NCBI GenBank assembly: GCA_013416405.1
Contig: JACCET010000003.1
Coordinates: forward strand, 124,001-188,000
Reading direction: 5' to 3'
Source of the DNA: Alcaligenaceae bacterium
Lineage (GTDB): Bacteria > Pseudomonadota > Gammaproteobacteria > Burkholderiales > Burkholderiaceae_B
DNA length: 64,000 bases
Shown: positions 29,641 to 38,891 of the stretch, piece by piece
Position numbering within the stretch: the first letter of the stretch is position 1
Layout: every line of letters begins with the position of its first letter
The notes under the pieces: generated by a model
Seen by the model: only the letters and a program-made list of their open reading frames with translations
Told to the model about the DNA's origin: nothing
The model's database searches: none
Made by a program: the position numbers and the translations under genes

Positions 29641-31971
29641 ATGAAAATAATTTCGCGCCGCAAACTGTCCGCCCTGCTCCTGGCCGTCCCCTCCGCTCTG
29701 ATGCTGGCAGGCTGCTCCAGCAGCGATAACGAGCCCTCTCCGCCGACGGCGCAAAAATCCAACATTCTGTTCATCGTGCTCGACGACTTGGGTCTCGACC
29801 AAATGACCTCCTATGGCTACGGCGGCGCGGTGCCGCCCAAAACACCCACCCTGACGGCCATTGCCAAGGCGGGCGTGCAATTTCGCCAGGCCTGGGCCAT
29901 GCCTACCTGCACACCCACCCGGGCCTCTTTCTTTACAGGCCGATACCCGTCCAGCACCAACGTCCTGAACGCGGTGGTATCCACCGATCTGGCCAATTCC
30001 GAGATCTCACCCTACGAAGTAACGCTGCCCAAGCTTTTACGCACCCAAGGCTATACCAGCGCGCTGATCGGAAAAATGCACCTTACTGGCACCGACATGG
30101 GCACGGCGGCCAACTTGCCTTACGGCCACCAGACCATGTGGAAACTGGGCTGGGACTACTTCGACGGCTACCTTGACGGCGCACCCTTTCCGATCGACAC
30201 CCGCGCGGGCCTCAGCACCATGGCCGAAGGCACATACAAATGCGGCTTCGTCCCCAACACAACGATGGATCGCGACAATGGCGCCGACTTCGGCGCATGC
30301 TATGTCGCAACGGGAAGTTGCGAGTCCATCGTCCGCGGCGAAGGCATCGCCACGCCCGGCCGCAGTTGCATGGAGCGCGGCGGCATCTTCGATCCCGGCC
30401 AGTCCTGCCAGGCCACCCCGCCCGGCCATCTCGATTTCAGCGCGCAAAACGGCTACTACACAGGCGAGTTCGTCCAAAGCTGGGCCGATGGCCGTACGAG
30501 CAAAACCACGGCGACCGACCCTTCCGCACGCGGCTACCGCAGCACCATGGAAACCGACCGCGCAGTAGCCTGGGCAGTTCAGCACGACAAGGACACGCCC
30601 TGGATGATGTCGGTAGGCTATTCGGCCATTCATGCCCCGCTGCAAGTGCCGCCCCTGTCGCTGATCTCGGAATCCACTCCTGGTCGCAACGACAATCTGC
30701 TCTGCTCGCCCGCCAGCGATATCGAAGGCGTTCCCGGCCAGATCACAGCCCTGATTGACGACCACATCATCACCAATCTGATGGTGGAAGCCATGGACAA
30801 GGAAATCGGCCGTCTGCTGGTCGAGCTTAACCTGGCCACCTGGAATGACGACGGCACACTGAACTACCAGCCAGAGAAAACCAATACCATGGTGGTCGTC
30901 ATGGGTGACAATGGCACCTACGTCAACAGCGTGAAGTTCACCGAGCCTGGCCGGTTCGACCCCACCCGTGCAAAAGGCTTCGCATACCAGACCGGCGTGT
31001 CGGTGCCCTTGCTGGTGGCCGGTCCGATGGTGAAGGAACCGGGCCGCGAAATCGCACACCAAGTCAGCTCACCCGATCTTTACCAATTGTTCGCGGAAAT
31101 AGCCGACGCCGATATAGCAGCCAATGTGCCTGACAATCGGCCTGTGGACGCCCAGCCCATGCTGGCCTACCTCACCGACCCAGGCCAGGGTCCCATCCGT
31201 TCCCTGAATTTTTCCGAGATGGGCACAAACTTCACCAATCCGGCCACGACCCTTAAGCCGCAGCCCTGCGTCGTAGAGGCGGCCGCCACATGCTTTACCA
31301 TCTTTCCCAACAAAGCCTTGTGTGACGACCAGGGCGGCATCTGGTATGGCGTCGATTCCGGGCTGGCGCAGGTGCCCACCGAAGGCTTTAGCCAGTGCGG
31401 CCAAGTCATGTCCTACCGCAAAAGTCTGGACGCCGGCGACCAGGTCGACGTTCTGCCCGACTCGCAAAAGGCCATCAGCGACGGCGACTACAAGCTGGTG
31501 CGCCTGAATCGTAAAACCTACTCCACGGACACGGCCAGTCCGCTCAATGCAACCTACCTTGGAAATCAGAACACCGACGAGCTTTACCAGATCGACATGG
31601 CCGTTCCCAATCCCACGCTGGACAGAAGCGGCAGCGCCATCGCCACCGGCTCTCCCACCATCACCGACGCCCTGCCCGCCGAGCCGCAGCAGGCCTACGC
31701 CAAGCTCAAGTCCGAAATGGATAAGCGCGATCAAGTGGCCAGTTACAACTTCCAGTACGATACGCTCAACTGCCCGGGCGACGGCAATCGCGATGGCCTG
31801 GTCGACCAGCACGACCTGAACAACTGGGCCGAACTCAGCCAACTGAACCTGAACAACGGCGTGGCCCAATCCACTTGGTACGATTTCAATCATGATGGCA
31901 AGACCGACGCTGCCGACCGCGCCATCATCGAGGCAAGCCTGGGCAAGGCTTGCCCGCCGAGCCCCGCTTGA
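29641..31971 (+). CDS. Lipoprotein sulfatase with dockerin-like C-terminal repeats
   Basis: A 776-residue type I sulfatase that would hydrolyse a sulfate ester. ATG 29641 gives a lipoprotein signal ending in LMLAGC (Cys25). Metal ligands VLDDLG (Asp48/49) and the CTPTR motif (Cys90) follow; this cysteine is converted to formylglycine in active sulfatases. A cysteine-rich insert lies near residues 195-260. The C-terminus (about 715-776) has two EF-hand-like repeats, DGNRDGLVDQHDL and DFNHDGKTDAAD, of the dockerin type. No anaerobic or FGE-type maturase gene lies in the window. Substrate unknown. Confidence 0.88.
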   Translation: MKIISRRKLSALLLAVPSALMLAGCSSSDNEPSPPTAQKSNILFIVLDDLGLDQMTSYGYGGAVPPKTPTLTAIAKAGVQFRQAWAMPTCTPTRASFFTGRYPSSTNVLNAVVSTDLANSEISPYEVTLPKLLRTQGYTSALIGKMHLTGTDMGTAANLPYGHQTMWKLGWDYFDGYLDGAPFPIDTRAGLSTMAEGTYKCGFVPNTTMDRDNGADFGACYVATGSCESIVRGEGIATPGRSCMERGGIFDPGQSCQATPPGHLDFSAQNGYYTGEFVQSWADGRTSKTTATDPSARGYRSTMETDRAVAWAVQHDKDTPWMMSVGYSAIHAPLQVPPLSLISESTPGRNDNLLCSPASDIEGVPGQITALIDDHIITNLMVEAMDKEIGRLLVELNLATWNDDGTLNYQPEKTNTMVVVMGDNGTYVNSVKFTEPGRFDPTRAKGFAYQTGVSVPLLVAGPMVKEPGREIAHQVSSPDLYQLFAEIADADIAANVPDNRPVDAQPMLAYLTDPGQGPIRSLNFSEMGTNFTNPATTLKPQPCVVEAAATCFTIFPNKALCDDQGGIWYGVDSGLAQVPTEGFSQCGQVMSYRKSLDAGDQVDVLPDSQKAISDGDYKLVRLNRKTYSTDTASPLNATYLGNQNTDELYQIDMAVPNPTLDRSGSAIATGSPTITDALPAEPQQAYAKLKSEMDKRDQVASYNFQYDTLNCPGDGNRDGLVDQHDLNNWAELSQLNLNNGVAQSTWYDFNHDGKTDAADRAIIEASLGKACPPSPA

Positions 31972-32069
31972 TCGGGTTCGTCCATATTAAAGAACGACAG
32001 CGATATTCATTAAATTGATGTAGTGCTTCATTCTGTTTGGAAATTAACCGGCGGTTGACACGAGCCGGA

Positions 32070-33701
32070 TCAACCAATGACAGTGCTGCATATCTGGTTC
32101 CTGCCCTTTTGCTTTGCAATGTAAAGCTGTGCATCGGCTTGTGCAAAAAGCATTTGCCTTCCTGGATCGCCGCCTATGACTACCGCAATGCCAATACTTA
32201 ATGTGAGCTGTGGTGGGGTTGCTGATGCATTGGGCAGGCCCAGTTCAACCACATCGCGGGTAATTTGTTCGGCTACCTTGCGGGCGCCTTCAGGTGTGGT
32301 ATCGGTCAACAAGCACGTAAACTCTTCACCGCCATAACGAGCCGTCGAGTCTGTCGCGCGAACGACATTGCTTTTCAGGACGCGGGCAATGGCGCGCAGG
32401 TAGTCATCGCCGGTCGCGTGTCCGTAACGGTCGTTGATCTGCTTGAAATGATCCGCGTCAATGTGGAGTAGGGCAAGGGGCGACCCTGTGCGCCGATAAC
32501 GCGCATATTCGTATGCCAGCATTTCATCGAAGTGACGACGATTGGATAGTCCGGTCAGACTATCGGTCTGGCTTAGTGTCTGCAGTTCTTGATAAGAGTC
32601 TTGCAGTGCATGCTGTTGTTGCTGTATTTGGGTATTACGGCTTATCAGCAGCCTGGTTAGTTTTCGATATCGAAGAAGCGCGAAATAGGAAATCAAGGCC
32701 AGCAATACCGCAGCCACGCTGGCCGTTTGTAGCAAGAGTCGTTGGTCGCGCTGCGCCATATAGCGCTTGAAGAAACTGCGTTCACCTTTTTCATGTATCT
32801 GGATGGAGGCTGAGATGTCAATGGCCGCCAGATAACGGTTGAATGCCTCGATAATATGCTGATGTTCTGGCGACTGGCTGAAATAGTAGCGATAGGCGCG
32901 AGGGTGTTCGTGTAATGTGTGGATGACATCCAGGTCGAGAAATTCCTGGTGATAGCGCTTCTCAATGAAAATCGGTTGGTTGAATACAGCCGCGTCGATT
33001 GTGCCGTCGCGTACGGCAAGAAATAGCCCATCGCTGCTGGTTTGGTTATACGCGTGCAGCTGGGCGGGTGGGACGATGGATTCGAGTATGGGCTGGACTG
33101 CAACCCCTTGTACAAAGCCGATCTGGTAGTTGGCCAGATCAGCTGTGTTGCGTATTTCAAGGTTGTGGTCATGGCGTGCGATGACCGCGTAGGAGCTTTC
33201 GTAATAGGGAGCGGTAAACAGCCCCTGTTCTGCGCGTGCGGGTGAATGGCTTAGTGGAATGAACACATCGGCCTGGTTGTCTTGTACCTGCCGGATTTTA
33301 TCGGCTACCGTTAGATCGCGGTGGGGTGGGATCTCGAAGCTCAAGCCCAGTTCTTTCGTGATGAAACAGAATACATCTATGGCGATGCCGCTGTAGATTT
33401 GCCCAGCTTCATCGTAGCGTGCCATCGGGGGGGCGTCCACCGCGACTACCTTCAGGGAAGGCATGGCTTGAAACTCGGCCCGCTGTTGAGCGCTGATCTC
33501 CACCGACTTGAGCAGTTGGATGTTTTGTGCGCCATCGCATGCGATTGCGGGGCTGGTTGGCAAGATGCAAAGGGCCATGCGCAGAGCGATTAGGTGACAG
33601 CGCAGGGTGTTTTCAGGCCCGCGCGGTTTTGCAAGAAACATGAAGTTCGTATCCAATGCTGCGGTTCGAATCCACATTGTCGGAAATGAGGATTTCGTCA
33701 T
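32070..33701 (-). CDS. Membrane diguanylate cyclase with periplasmic SBP-like sensor domain
   Basis: A 543-residue protein: a probable secretion signal, an SBP_bac_3-like ligand-binding domain (about 60-290) and one transmembrane helix near 330. A short coiled coil (QIQQQQHALQDSYQELQTL) is followed by a GGDEF domain. The active site is intact as GGEEF (457-461), and the inhibitory RxxD site is RATD five residues before it. It therefore probably makes c-di-GMP in response to a periplasmic amino-acid-like ligand. I chose ATG 33701 with GAGG upstream; a TTG at 33740 is less likely. Confidence 0.9.
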   Translation of the reverse strand: MTKSSFPTMWIRTAALDTNFMFLAKPRGPENTLRCHLIALRMALCILPTSPAIACDGAQNIQLLKSVEISAQQRAEFQAMPSLKVVAVDAPPMARYDEAGQIYSGIAIDVFCFITKELGLSFEIPPHRDLTVADKIRQVQDNQADVFIPLSHSPARAEQGLFTAPYYESSYAVIARHDHNLEIRNTADLANYQIGFVQGVAVQPILESIVPPAQLHAYNQTSSDGLFLAVRDGTIDAAVFNQPIFIEKRYHQEFLDLDVIHTLHEHPRAYRYYFSQSPEHQHIIEAFNRYLAAIDISASIQIHEKGERSFFKRYMAQRDQRLLLQTASVAAVLLALISYFALLRYRKLTRLLISRNTQIQQQQHALQDSYQELQTLSQTDSLTGLSNRRHFDEMLAYEYARYRRTGSPLALLHIDADHFKQINDRYGHATGDDYLRAIARVLKSNVVRATDSTARYGGEEFTCLLTDTTPEGARKVAEQITRDVVELGLPNASATPPQLTLSIGIAVVIGGDPGRQMLFAQADAQLYIAKQKGRNQICSTVIG

Positions 33702-33891
33702 GATGCGCCTCAGGCTACTCGCACCCGGAATATGAATCAAATTGTAGCTTCAAGACCTGAGAAATCCTCAGTTTTTACGCGAAGGTTTATCAACAATGGT
33801 CAACATTGGCTAAAAGCTGCCTTGTATGGTTTTCCCTCTGCCCTTTAATCCTTTAGGTATGATGGCGCAAACAGTGCTCATGGGAATTTCG

Positions 33892-35052
33892 ATGAATTGT
33901 TTGCGTGCCTTTCTGATCTGTCCCGGTAAATCCATCGTCGAGCTTGATGCCTTGCCTACGGAAATGCCCGAAAGCGGCTTTGTATGGCTGGCTTGGGAGC
34001 GCAGCAGCTTTGGCCAGAATATTGACCATGTGCAGGCCTGGCTCATGCAGCGAACGGGCATGCAGTTGCTGGGCCTGCATGTGTCGGATTTGCTCAATGC
34101 GCAGCTGCGCTCACATTTTGACTACACCTCGGTTTACGACATGTTGGTGATACGCCGTCTGGCTGATGGCGATACGCCGGCATCGCCGGCCGGCACCGTT
34201 GCGTCGGCTGGCGGAAAGGTGGAAAGCAAGAGTGCCGCCTTGCCTGCCACGCGCAAAGCGCAGACGGTTCCCGTTGGCTTCGTGGTGTTCGACAGAGTAC
34301 TGCTAAGTGTGCACCCTGATAACTGCAGCACCCTGGCGGTCTATGTGAAGCGGCTGAAGCAGCTCGCCGATGCCGCCCCCAGCCGGGCGATGTCGGCCAC
34401 CGCTTGCGGAACAGCAGGGGTGGCGCGGTTGCCCGATACACCGGCTGAATTGATGCTGCGTGTGGTCAGCTTGATGATCGATGGCTACCTGGACCTGCGC
34501 AAGGTGATGACGCGTCAGCTGGATCATTGGCAGCAGCGCCTTCTGCGTCCCAATGTCCGGTTTGACAGCTGGGAGGCCCTGCTGACGGCCCGGCAGGCGC
34601 TTCATCATATTTACGACATTTGCGACGATCAGCGCAATGCGCTGGATCGTTGGACGGATGTGCTGGAAGATCAGGCTGCTCCGCAAAGTCCGGCGGAGCA
34701 GCACGAACGCGATCAACTGCTGGTGCGTAGCCGCGACGTGCTTGAGCATATCGAACGGGTGTCGCAACATGTGCATCAGCTGGAGCGCAGCGCCGAAACA
34801 GCGGTGCAGATTCACTTCAATATTCAAAGTAACCGCACCAATGATGTGATGCGTACGCTGACTGCCGTGACCGCAGTGTTCTTGCCGCTTAACCTGATCG
34901 CCGGCATCTTCGGGATGAACTTTGATTACATCCCATGGCTGCACAACGCCGGTGGCTTCTGGTGGGCGATGTCGTCCATGGTGCTTATTGCGGCCATGCT
35001 GTTCGCTTACCTGGCGCGCAAGCGATATTTGTCCTCCGACGAGTCTGACTGA
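33892..35052 (+). CDS. CorA/ZntB-family divalent cation transporter
   Basis: A 386-residue protein with a large cytoplasmic N-terminal domain rich in helices and two C-terminal transmembrane segments. The GMN signature of the CorA superfamily is present as FGMNFDYIPW after the first membrane helix. The motif fits Mg2+ (CorA) or Zn2+ (ZntB) transport; the substrate is not determined. ATG 33892 is preferred, although ATG at 33859 is possible. It is divergent from the diguanylate cyclase gene. Confidence 0.87.
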   Translation: MNCLRAFLICPGKSIVELDALPTEMPESGFVWLAWERSSFGQNIDHVQAWLMQRTGMQLLGLHVSDLLNAQLRSHFDYTSVYDMLVIRRLADGDTPASPAGTVASAGGKVESKSAALPATRKAQTVPVGFVVFDRVLLSVHPDNCSTLAVYVKRLKQLADAAPSRAMSATACGTAGVARLPDTPAELMLRVVSLMIDGYLDLRKVMTRQLDHWQQRLLRPNVRFDSWEALLTARQALHHIYDICDDQRNALDRWTDVLEDQAAPQSPAEQHERDQLLVRSRDVLEHIERVSQHVHQLERSAETAVQIHFNIQSNRTNDVMRTLTAVTAVFLPLNLIAGIFGMNFDYIPWLHNAGGFWWAMSSMVLIAAMLFAYLARKRYLSSDESD

Positions 35053-35124
35053 AAGTCGAGGTAAATAATGAATGACAAGCCTACTATAGTTGTCGGCTAT
35101 CTATATACCTATTAAGGAACGCTC

Positions 35125-35481
35125 ATGACCAGCCCGATGTATATCCACTCCGTTCCTGTTTTCACACAGATGCTGACTGCCTTGAAGACCATATTGGCCC
35201 AGGCTGACGCTCAGGTTCAAGCCAAATCAATGAACCCGGATGCATTGCTGACGCAGACCTTGGCGTTCATAGGCGGCGTGGACGCTGCCAAGTTTGAAGA
35301 TGGCGAATCGCGCGAAATCGTATTGCGCCCGGGCACGCCCAAGGAAAAGAAATTAAATGGCCAGGCTTATTTGGCCAATTACGGCTTGCCGCAGTTTTTC
35401 TTTCACGTTACGACCGCCTACGCCCTGCTGCGCCACAACGGCCTTGCCATAGGAAAGCGTGACTACATGGGGGCATACTAG
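35125..35481 (+). CDS. Shortened DUF1993 family protein
   Basis: A 118-residue protein whose ends match DUF1993: MYIHSVPVFTQMLTALKTIL at the start and PQFFFHVTTAYALLRHNG with GKRDYMG at the end. Family members known to me are about 165-170 residues. The missing central block would lie between DALLTQT and LAFIGG, so the gene seems to have lost about 50 codons in frame. AAGGA precedes the ATG. No function is assigned to the family. It is followed by tctC after 89 bases but does not clearly belong to that operon. Confidence 0.75.
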   Translation: MTSPMYIHSVPVFTQMLTALKTILAQADAQVQAKSMNPDALLTQTLAFIGGVDAAKFEDGESREIVLRPGTPKEKKLNGQAYLANYGLPQFFFHVTTAYALLRHNGLAIGKRDYMGAY

Positions 35482-35570
35482 GGTATTTCTTGACAGCCCC
35501 CAAGTGCGGGCTTACTCTGCCCGCAAGTGTGTCGCACGACACATATCAGAATGCATCCCAGGAGAAAGGA

Positions 35571-36527
35571 ATGAGACTTACCCGTTTATTGAAGTCGTTG
35601 GCTGTTGCGACCGTCTTTGTCGCAGGCGCGGCGCAAGCCCAAGTCAGCGTGATGTTGCCCGCCAACCCGGGCGGCGGTTGGGATTCAACTGGGCGCCAGG
35701 CTTTTCAGGCCATGAACGACGCGGGCATTTATACGGGCACGGTCAACTTTACCAATAAGGGCGGTGCCGGCGGCACGATAGGTCTGGCCGAATTTCAGCG
35801 CGGGCAGGAAGGCAAGCCCGACGCTCTGGCGGTATTTGGTGCCATTACGGTGGGTTCCATCACGTTGAACAAGTCGCCGGTTGATCTGAGCAAGTTCAGG
35901 CCAGTGGCGCGCCTGACTGCCGAACATTTGGTGCTGGCGGTCAAGGCCGATTCCCCTTACAAGAATCTGGATGATTTTGTTGCCGCGCTCAAGAGCGATC
36001 CTGGCGCCACGGCGGTTGGCGGTGGCTCGGCCGGTGGCGTTGACCATATCGCCCTGGCGTTGCTGGCACAAAGTGCCGGCGTGTCGGTACCGAAGTTGAA
36101 CTATATTCCGCAGGCGGGTGGCGCCGATACCGTCATCGGTATTGTCAACGGAACACTGAAGGCGGGTATTTCGGGCATCTCCGAATTCCAGCAGTTCGCC
36201 CAGGAAGGCCGTATCCGTATTCTTGGTGTGACCACCGCAGAGCGCATGAAAGGCCTGGACGACGTGCCCACGTTCAAGGAATCGGGCTATGACGTCGAGG
36301 TCGCCAACTGGCGTGGCTTTCTGGGTTCGGTCGACATGCCCGAAGCCAACCACAAAGAGTGGGTCGAGCGCTTCAGCAAGCTGAGCGAAAGCAAGGAATG
36401 GCAGGCCGTACTCGAGAGGCAAGGCTGGGACGGCTATTTCTTGCCGGGCGATGACTTCGGTAAGTTCATCGAAAGCGAAAGCACCCGTATCAATCAGATC
36501 CTGAAGGATGCCGGGCTGAGCAAGTAG
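35571..36527 (+). CDS. tctC: Tripartite tricarboxylate transporter receptor TctC
   Basis: A 318-residue Bug/TctC periplasmic receptor with a Sec signal (LLKSLAVATVFVAGAAQAQ). NPGGGWDSTGRQ and the KGGAGGTIGLAEF motif mark the ligand-binding cleft. ATG 35571 has AGGAGAAAGGA upstream. It is the first gene of a complete tctC-tctB-tctA system that imports tricarboxylates (citrate-like acids) or related carboxylates. Confidence 0.93.
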   Translation: MRLTRLLKSLAVATVFVAGAAQAQVSVMLPANPGGGWDSTGRQAFQAMNDAGIYTGTVNFTNKGGAGGTIGLAEFQRGQEGKPDALAVFGAITVGSITLNKSPVDLSKFRPVARLTAEHLVLAVKADSPYKNLDDFVAALKSDPGATAVGGGSAGGVDHIALALLAQSAGVSVPKLNYIPQAGGADTVIGIVNGTLKAGISGISEFQQFAQEGRIRILGVTTAERMKGLDDVPTFKESGYDVEVANWRGFLGSVDMPEANHKEWVERFSKLSESKEWQAVLERQGWDGYFLPGDDFGKFIESESTRINQILKDAGLSK

Positions 36528-36585
36528 CCAGTCCTGTCCCGGGCCTGCTGGCAGGCTCGGGGTTTTCTGAACTGAAGGAATAGTG

Positions 36586-37068
36586 ATGACGCTGTGGCGC
36601 GAACGTCCCTGGTGGCTGGGTCTGGCTGTAATCTTTATGGGGGCGGTCTGCCTCTATGCATCGACCGAGCTGGCGGCGACGGCGCAGTATGCGGCCGTCG
36701 GTCCCGGCATGTTTGTCATTGGCGTGGGCCTGGGCCTGTTGGGTCTGGGTGTGTTGCTGTTGATACAGATTGCGCGCGGTGAGGTATTCGAGGCTGAAGA
36801 GGCCGAGAATACGGCTGCGGGTCAGCCCATGGATAAGCGGGCTTTCCTGACGGCTCTGGCGGCGGCCATATTGCCGGCACTGGTCATCGATACCCTGGGT
36901 TTGCCACTGACCGGCATGTTGTCATTCATGCTGGTCGCGCGTGCGTTTGGCTCGAAGCGTCTGCTGTCTGACCTGCTGGTGGGCTTCGTGTTGGCTGGCC
37001 TGGGCTGGCTGTTATTTGGCTGGCTGGGCCTTGATTTGGGCGGCTTTCTTCCCTTGGCGGGCTGGTAA
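36586..37068 (+). CDS. tctB: TctB small membrane subunit
   Basis: A ~160-residue protein with about four transmembrane helices, matching the TctB/DUF1468 family by size, topology and position. ATG 36586 has AAGGA six bases upstream and is preferred to the GTG at 36583. Its stop overlaps the tctA start (TAATG). Confidence 0.88.
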   Translation: MTLWRERPWWLGLAVIFMGAVCLYASTELAATAQYAAVGPGMFVIGVGLGLLGLGVLLLIQIARGEVFEAEEAENTAAGQPMDKRAFLTALAAAILPALVIDTLGLPLTGMLSFMLVARAFGSKRLLSDLLVGFVLAGLGWLLFGWLGLDLGGFLPLAGW

Positions 37069-38555
37069 TGGAAACTCTAGGACTGTTACTGCACGGCTTT
37101 GAAGTCGCGCTTACGCCCACCAATTTAATGTGGGCCCTGGTCGGGTCAATATTGGGCACGGCCATAGGCATACTGCCGGGTATAGGCCCGGCACTGACCA
37201 TTGCCTTGTTGCTGCCCGTCACGGTGTCCGTTGGGCCGGTGTCGGCATTCATCATGTTTGCCGGCGTGCTGTACGGCGCCATGTATGGCGGGTCAACCAC
37301 CTCCATTCTGATCAATACGCCCGGCGAGGCCGGTTCCATGATGACCGCGCTCGAAGGCAACAAGATGGCGCGGTCGGGCCGGGGCGCGGCGGCGCTGGCC
37401 ACGGCGGCCATAGGCTCCTTCGTGGCCGGTACCATTGCAACCTTGGCGCTGACGTTTGCGGCGCCCGTTGTGGCAGAGCTGGCCTTTTTGCTTAAGCCGG
37501 CCGACTTTTTTGCCTTGACCATTCTGGCGTTCACTTCGGTGGCGGTGGTGATGGGGGCCTCGCGGGTGCGAGGCTTTGTATCCCTGTTCATAGGCCTGGC
37601 GCTGGGTGTGGTTGGCATTGATGCCATGACCGGCCAGCCACGCATGACCTTCGGCATGCCTGACTTGCTCGATGGCGTAGAACTTACCGTGGTGCTGGTG
37701 TCGGTTTTTGCCATAGGCGAAATCCTGTACGTGGCCAGCCGTTACGCAAATGCACCGGACGACATCGTGGCGATCAAGGGCAAGGCCTTCATGACGCGTG
37801 AAGACTGGCGTCGTTCGTGGAAGCCCTGGCTGCGGGGTACCGCCATAGGTTTCCCCATAGGCACCATACCGGGCGGCGGATCGGAAATTCCGACCATGCT
37901 GTCTTACACGCTGGAAAAGAAGCTGTCCCGGCATAAAGATGAGTTCGGCAAAGGGGCCATCGAAGGCGTGGCGGGGCCCGAAGCGGCCAATAACGCTTCT
38001 GCGGCCGGTGTGCTGGTTCCTTTGCTGACGCTGGGCTTGCCCACGTCGGCGACAGCAGCCATATTGTTGGCGGCCTTCCAGAACTATGGCCTGCAGCCTG
38101 GGCCTTTTCTGTTCACCAGCAATCCCGAGCTGATCTGGGGCCTGATCGCTTCCTTGTACATAGGCAACGTCATGTTGCTGGTGTTGAATCTGCCCTTGGT
38201 GGGGATATGGGTCAAGCTGCTGCGCATTCCGCAGCCGCAGCTGTATGCCGGAATTCTGGTCTTCGCGATGATGGGTATCTGGGGAGTGTCGGGATCGGTG
38301 TTTGACCTGGCCATGATGGCGGGCTTGGGCGTGGTCAGCTACGCCATGCGGGTTTACGGTTTCCCCATTCCGCCGTTGCTTATTGGCTTGATCCTGGTTC
38401 CGTTGGCCGAAACGCAATTGCGAACGGCGCTGGCGGCCGGGCAGGGTAGGTTGTCTGTTTTGTTCGAAACGCCTATCTCTATTACCTTCCTGACCTTGTC
38501 TTTCCTGTTCCTGTTCTTACCCGTGCTGTTGCAGCGATTAAAGCGATCAGCGTAG
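37068..38555 (+). CDS. tctA: TctA large membrane subunit
   Basis: A 495-residue integral membrane protein with about ten to twelve helices. The TctA motifs [38 protein letters not shown] and [15 protein letters not shown] are present. It works with TctB and the TctC receptor as a secondary transporter driven by the ion gradient. The operon ends just before the terC leader promoter. Confidence 0.95.
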   Translation: METLGLLLHGFEVALTPTNLMWALVGSILGTAIGILPGIGPALTIALLLPVTVSVGPVSAFIMFAGVLYGAMYGGSTTSILINTPGEAGSMMTALEGNKMARSGRGAAALATAAIGSFVAGTIATLALTFAAPVVAELAFLLKPADFFALTILAFTSVAVVMGASRVRGFVSLFIGLALGVVGIDAMTGQPRMTFGMPDLLDGVELTVVLVSVFAIGEILYVASRYANAPDDIVAIKGKAFMTREDWRRSWKPWLRGTAIGFPIGTIPGGGSEIPTMLSYTLEKKLSRHKDEFGKGAIEGVAGPEAANNASAAGVLVPLLTLGLPTSATAAILLAAFQNYGLQPGPFLFTSNPELIWGLIASLYIGNVMLLVLNLPLVGIWVKLLRIPQPQLYAGILVFAMMGIWGVSGSVFDLAMMAGLGVVSYAMRVYGFPIPPLLIGLILVPLAETQLRTALAAGQGRLSVLFETPISITFLTLSFLFLFLPVLLQRLKRSA

Positions 38556-38566
38556 CCGTTTAGTAC

Positions 38567-38594
38567 TTGACTTTGCGGCATATGCCGCTACACT
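38567..38594 (+). promoter_or_regulatory. Promoter of the terC leader with a palindrome in its spacer
   Basis: A -35 TTGACT (38567-38572) and -10 TACACT (38589-38594) are 16 bases apart. The spacer contains the perfect palindrome GCGGCATATGCCGC (38575-38588). A regulator bound there would block or reshape the promoter. The regulator is unknown. Confidence 0.6.
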
Positions 38595-38599
38595 TACGC

Positions 38600-38740
38600 C
38601 TATCAAGGGGAGTAGCTTTCTTTCCGCAGCATCGTCATTACGGCAGTTTTGCAAGGTTTTGCTTAGCTCCCGGTGCTCGGGCAACCATCGTGTTGCAAGC
38701 AAGACCTTGCCGCTTAGGGCAAGGTCTACTCCAGCAATAG
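38600..38740 (+). ncRNA. yybP-ykoY (Mn2+) riboswitch
   Basis: The leader before terC shows the yybP-ykoY hallmarks: 5' GGGGAGTAG (about 38607-38615) closing with CTACTCC (38726-38732). Several internal hairpins lie between, including AGACCTTGCCGC/GGGCAAGGTCT. This riboswitch class senses Mn2+ and commonly controls TerC/MntP-type genes, as here. An intrinsic terminator follows within 15 bases, so regulation is probably at transcription. Confidence 0.85.
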
Positions 38741-38743
38741 CTG

Positions 38744-38780
38744 TGGCCTGTGTCCTGACGGATCAGGCCATTTTTGCTTT
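38744..38780 (+). terminator. Riboswitch expression-platform terminator
   Basis: TGGCCTG (38744-38750) pairs with CAGGCCA (38764-38770) and is followed by TTTTTGCTTTT. It lies between the riboswitch and terC (start 38892), so read-through must be permitted for expression, presumably by Mn2+ binding. Confidence 0.8.
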
Positions 38781-38891
38781 TATTCGCCGCACTTCGCTGG
38801 TTTGCATCTTATGTATTCAAGCAGGCGGACCGCAGCAGCCAGCCCGATCCGTTTCCCCATTAAATTATTACGTGCACTTAAAGGGTGACTG

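Noticed and set aside
30037-31062. A long minus-strand open frame opposite the sulfatase
   Set aside because: It mirrors a codon-biased gene and has no recognised domain.
37293-38417. A long minus-strand open frame opposite tctA
   Set aside because: Its composition (Gln/His/Arg-rich) is that of an antisense shadow.
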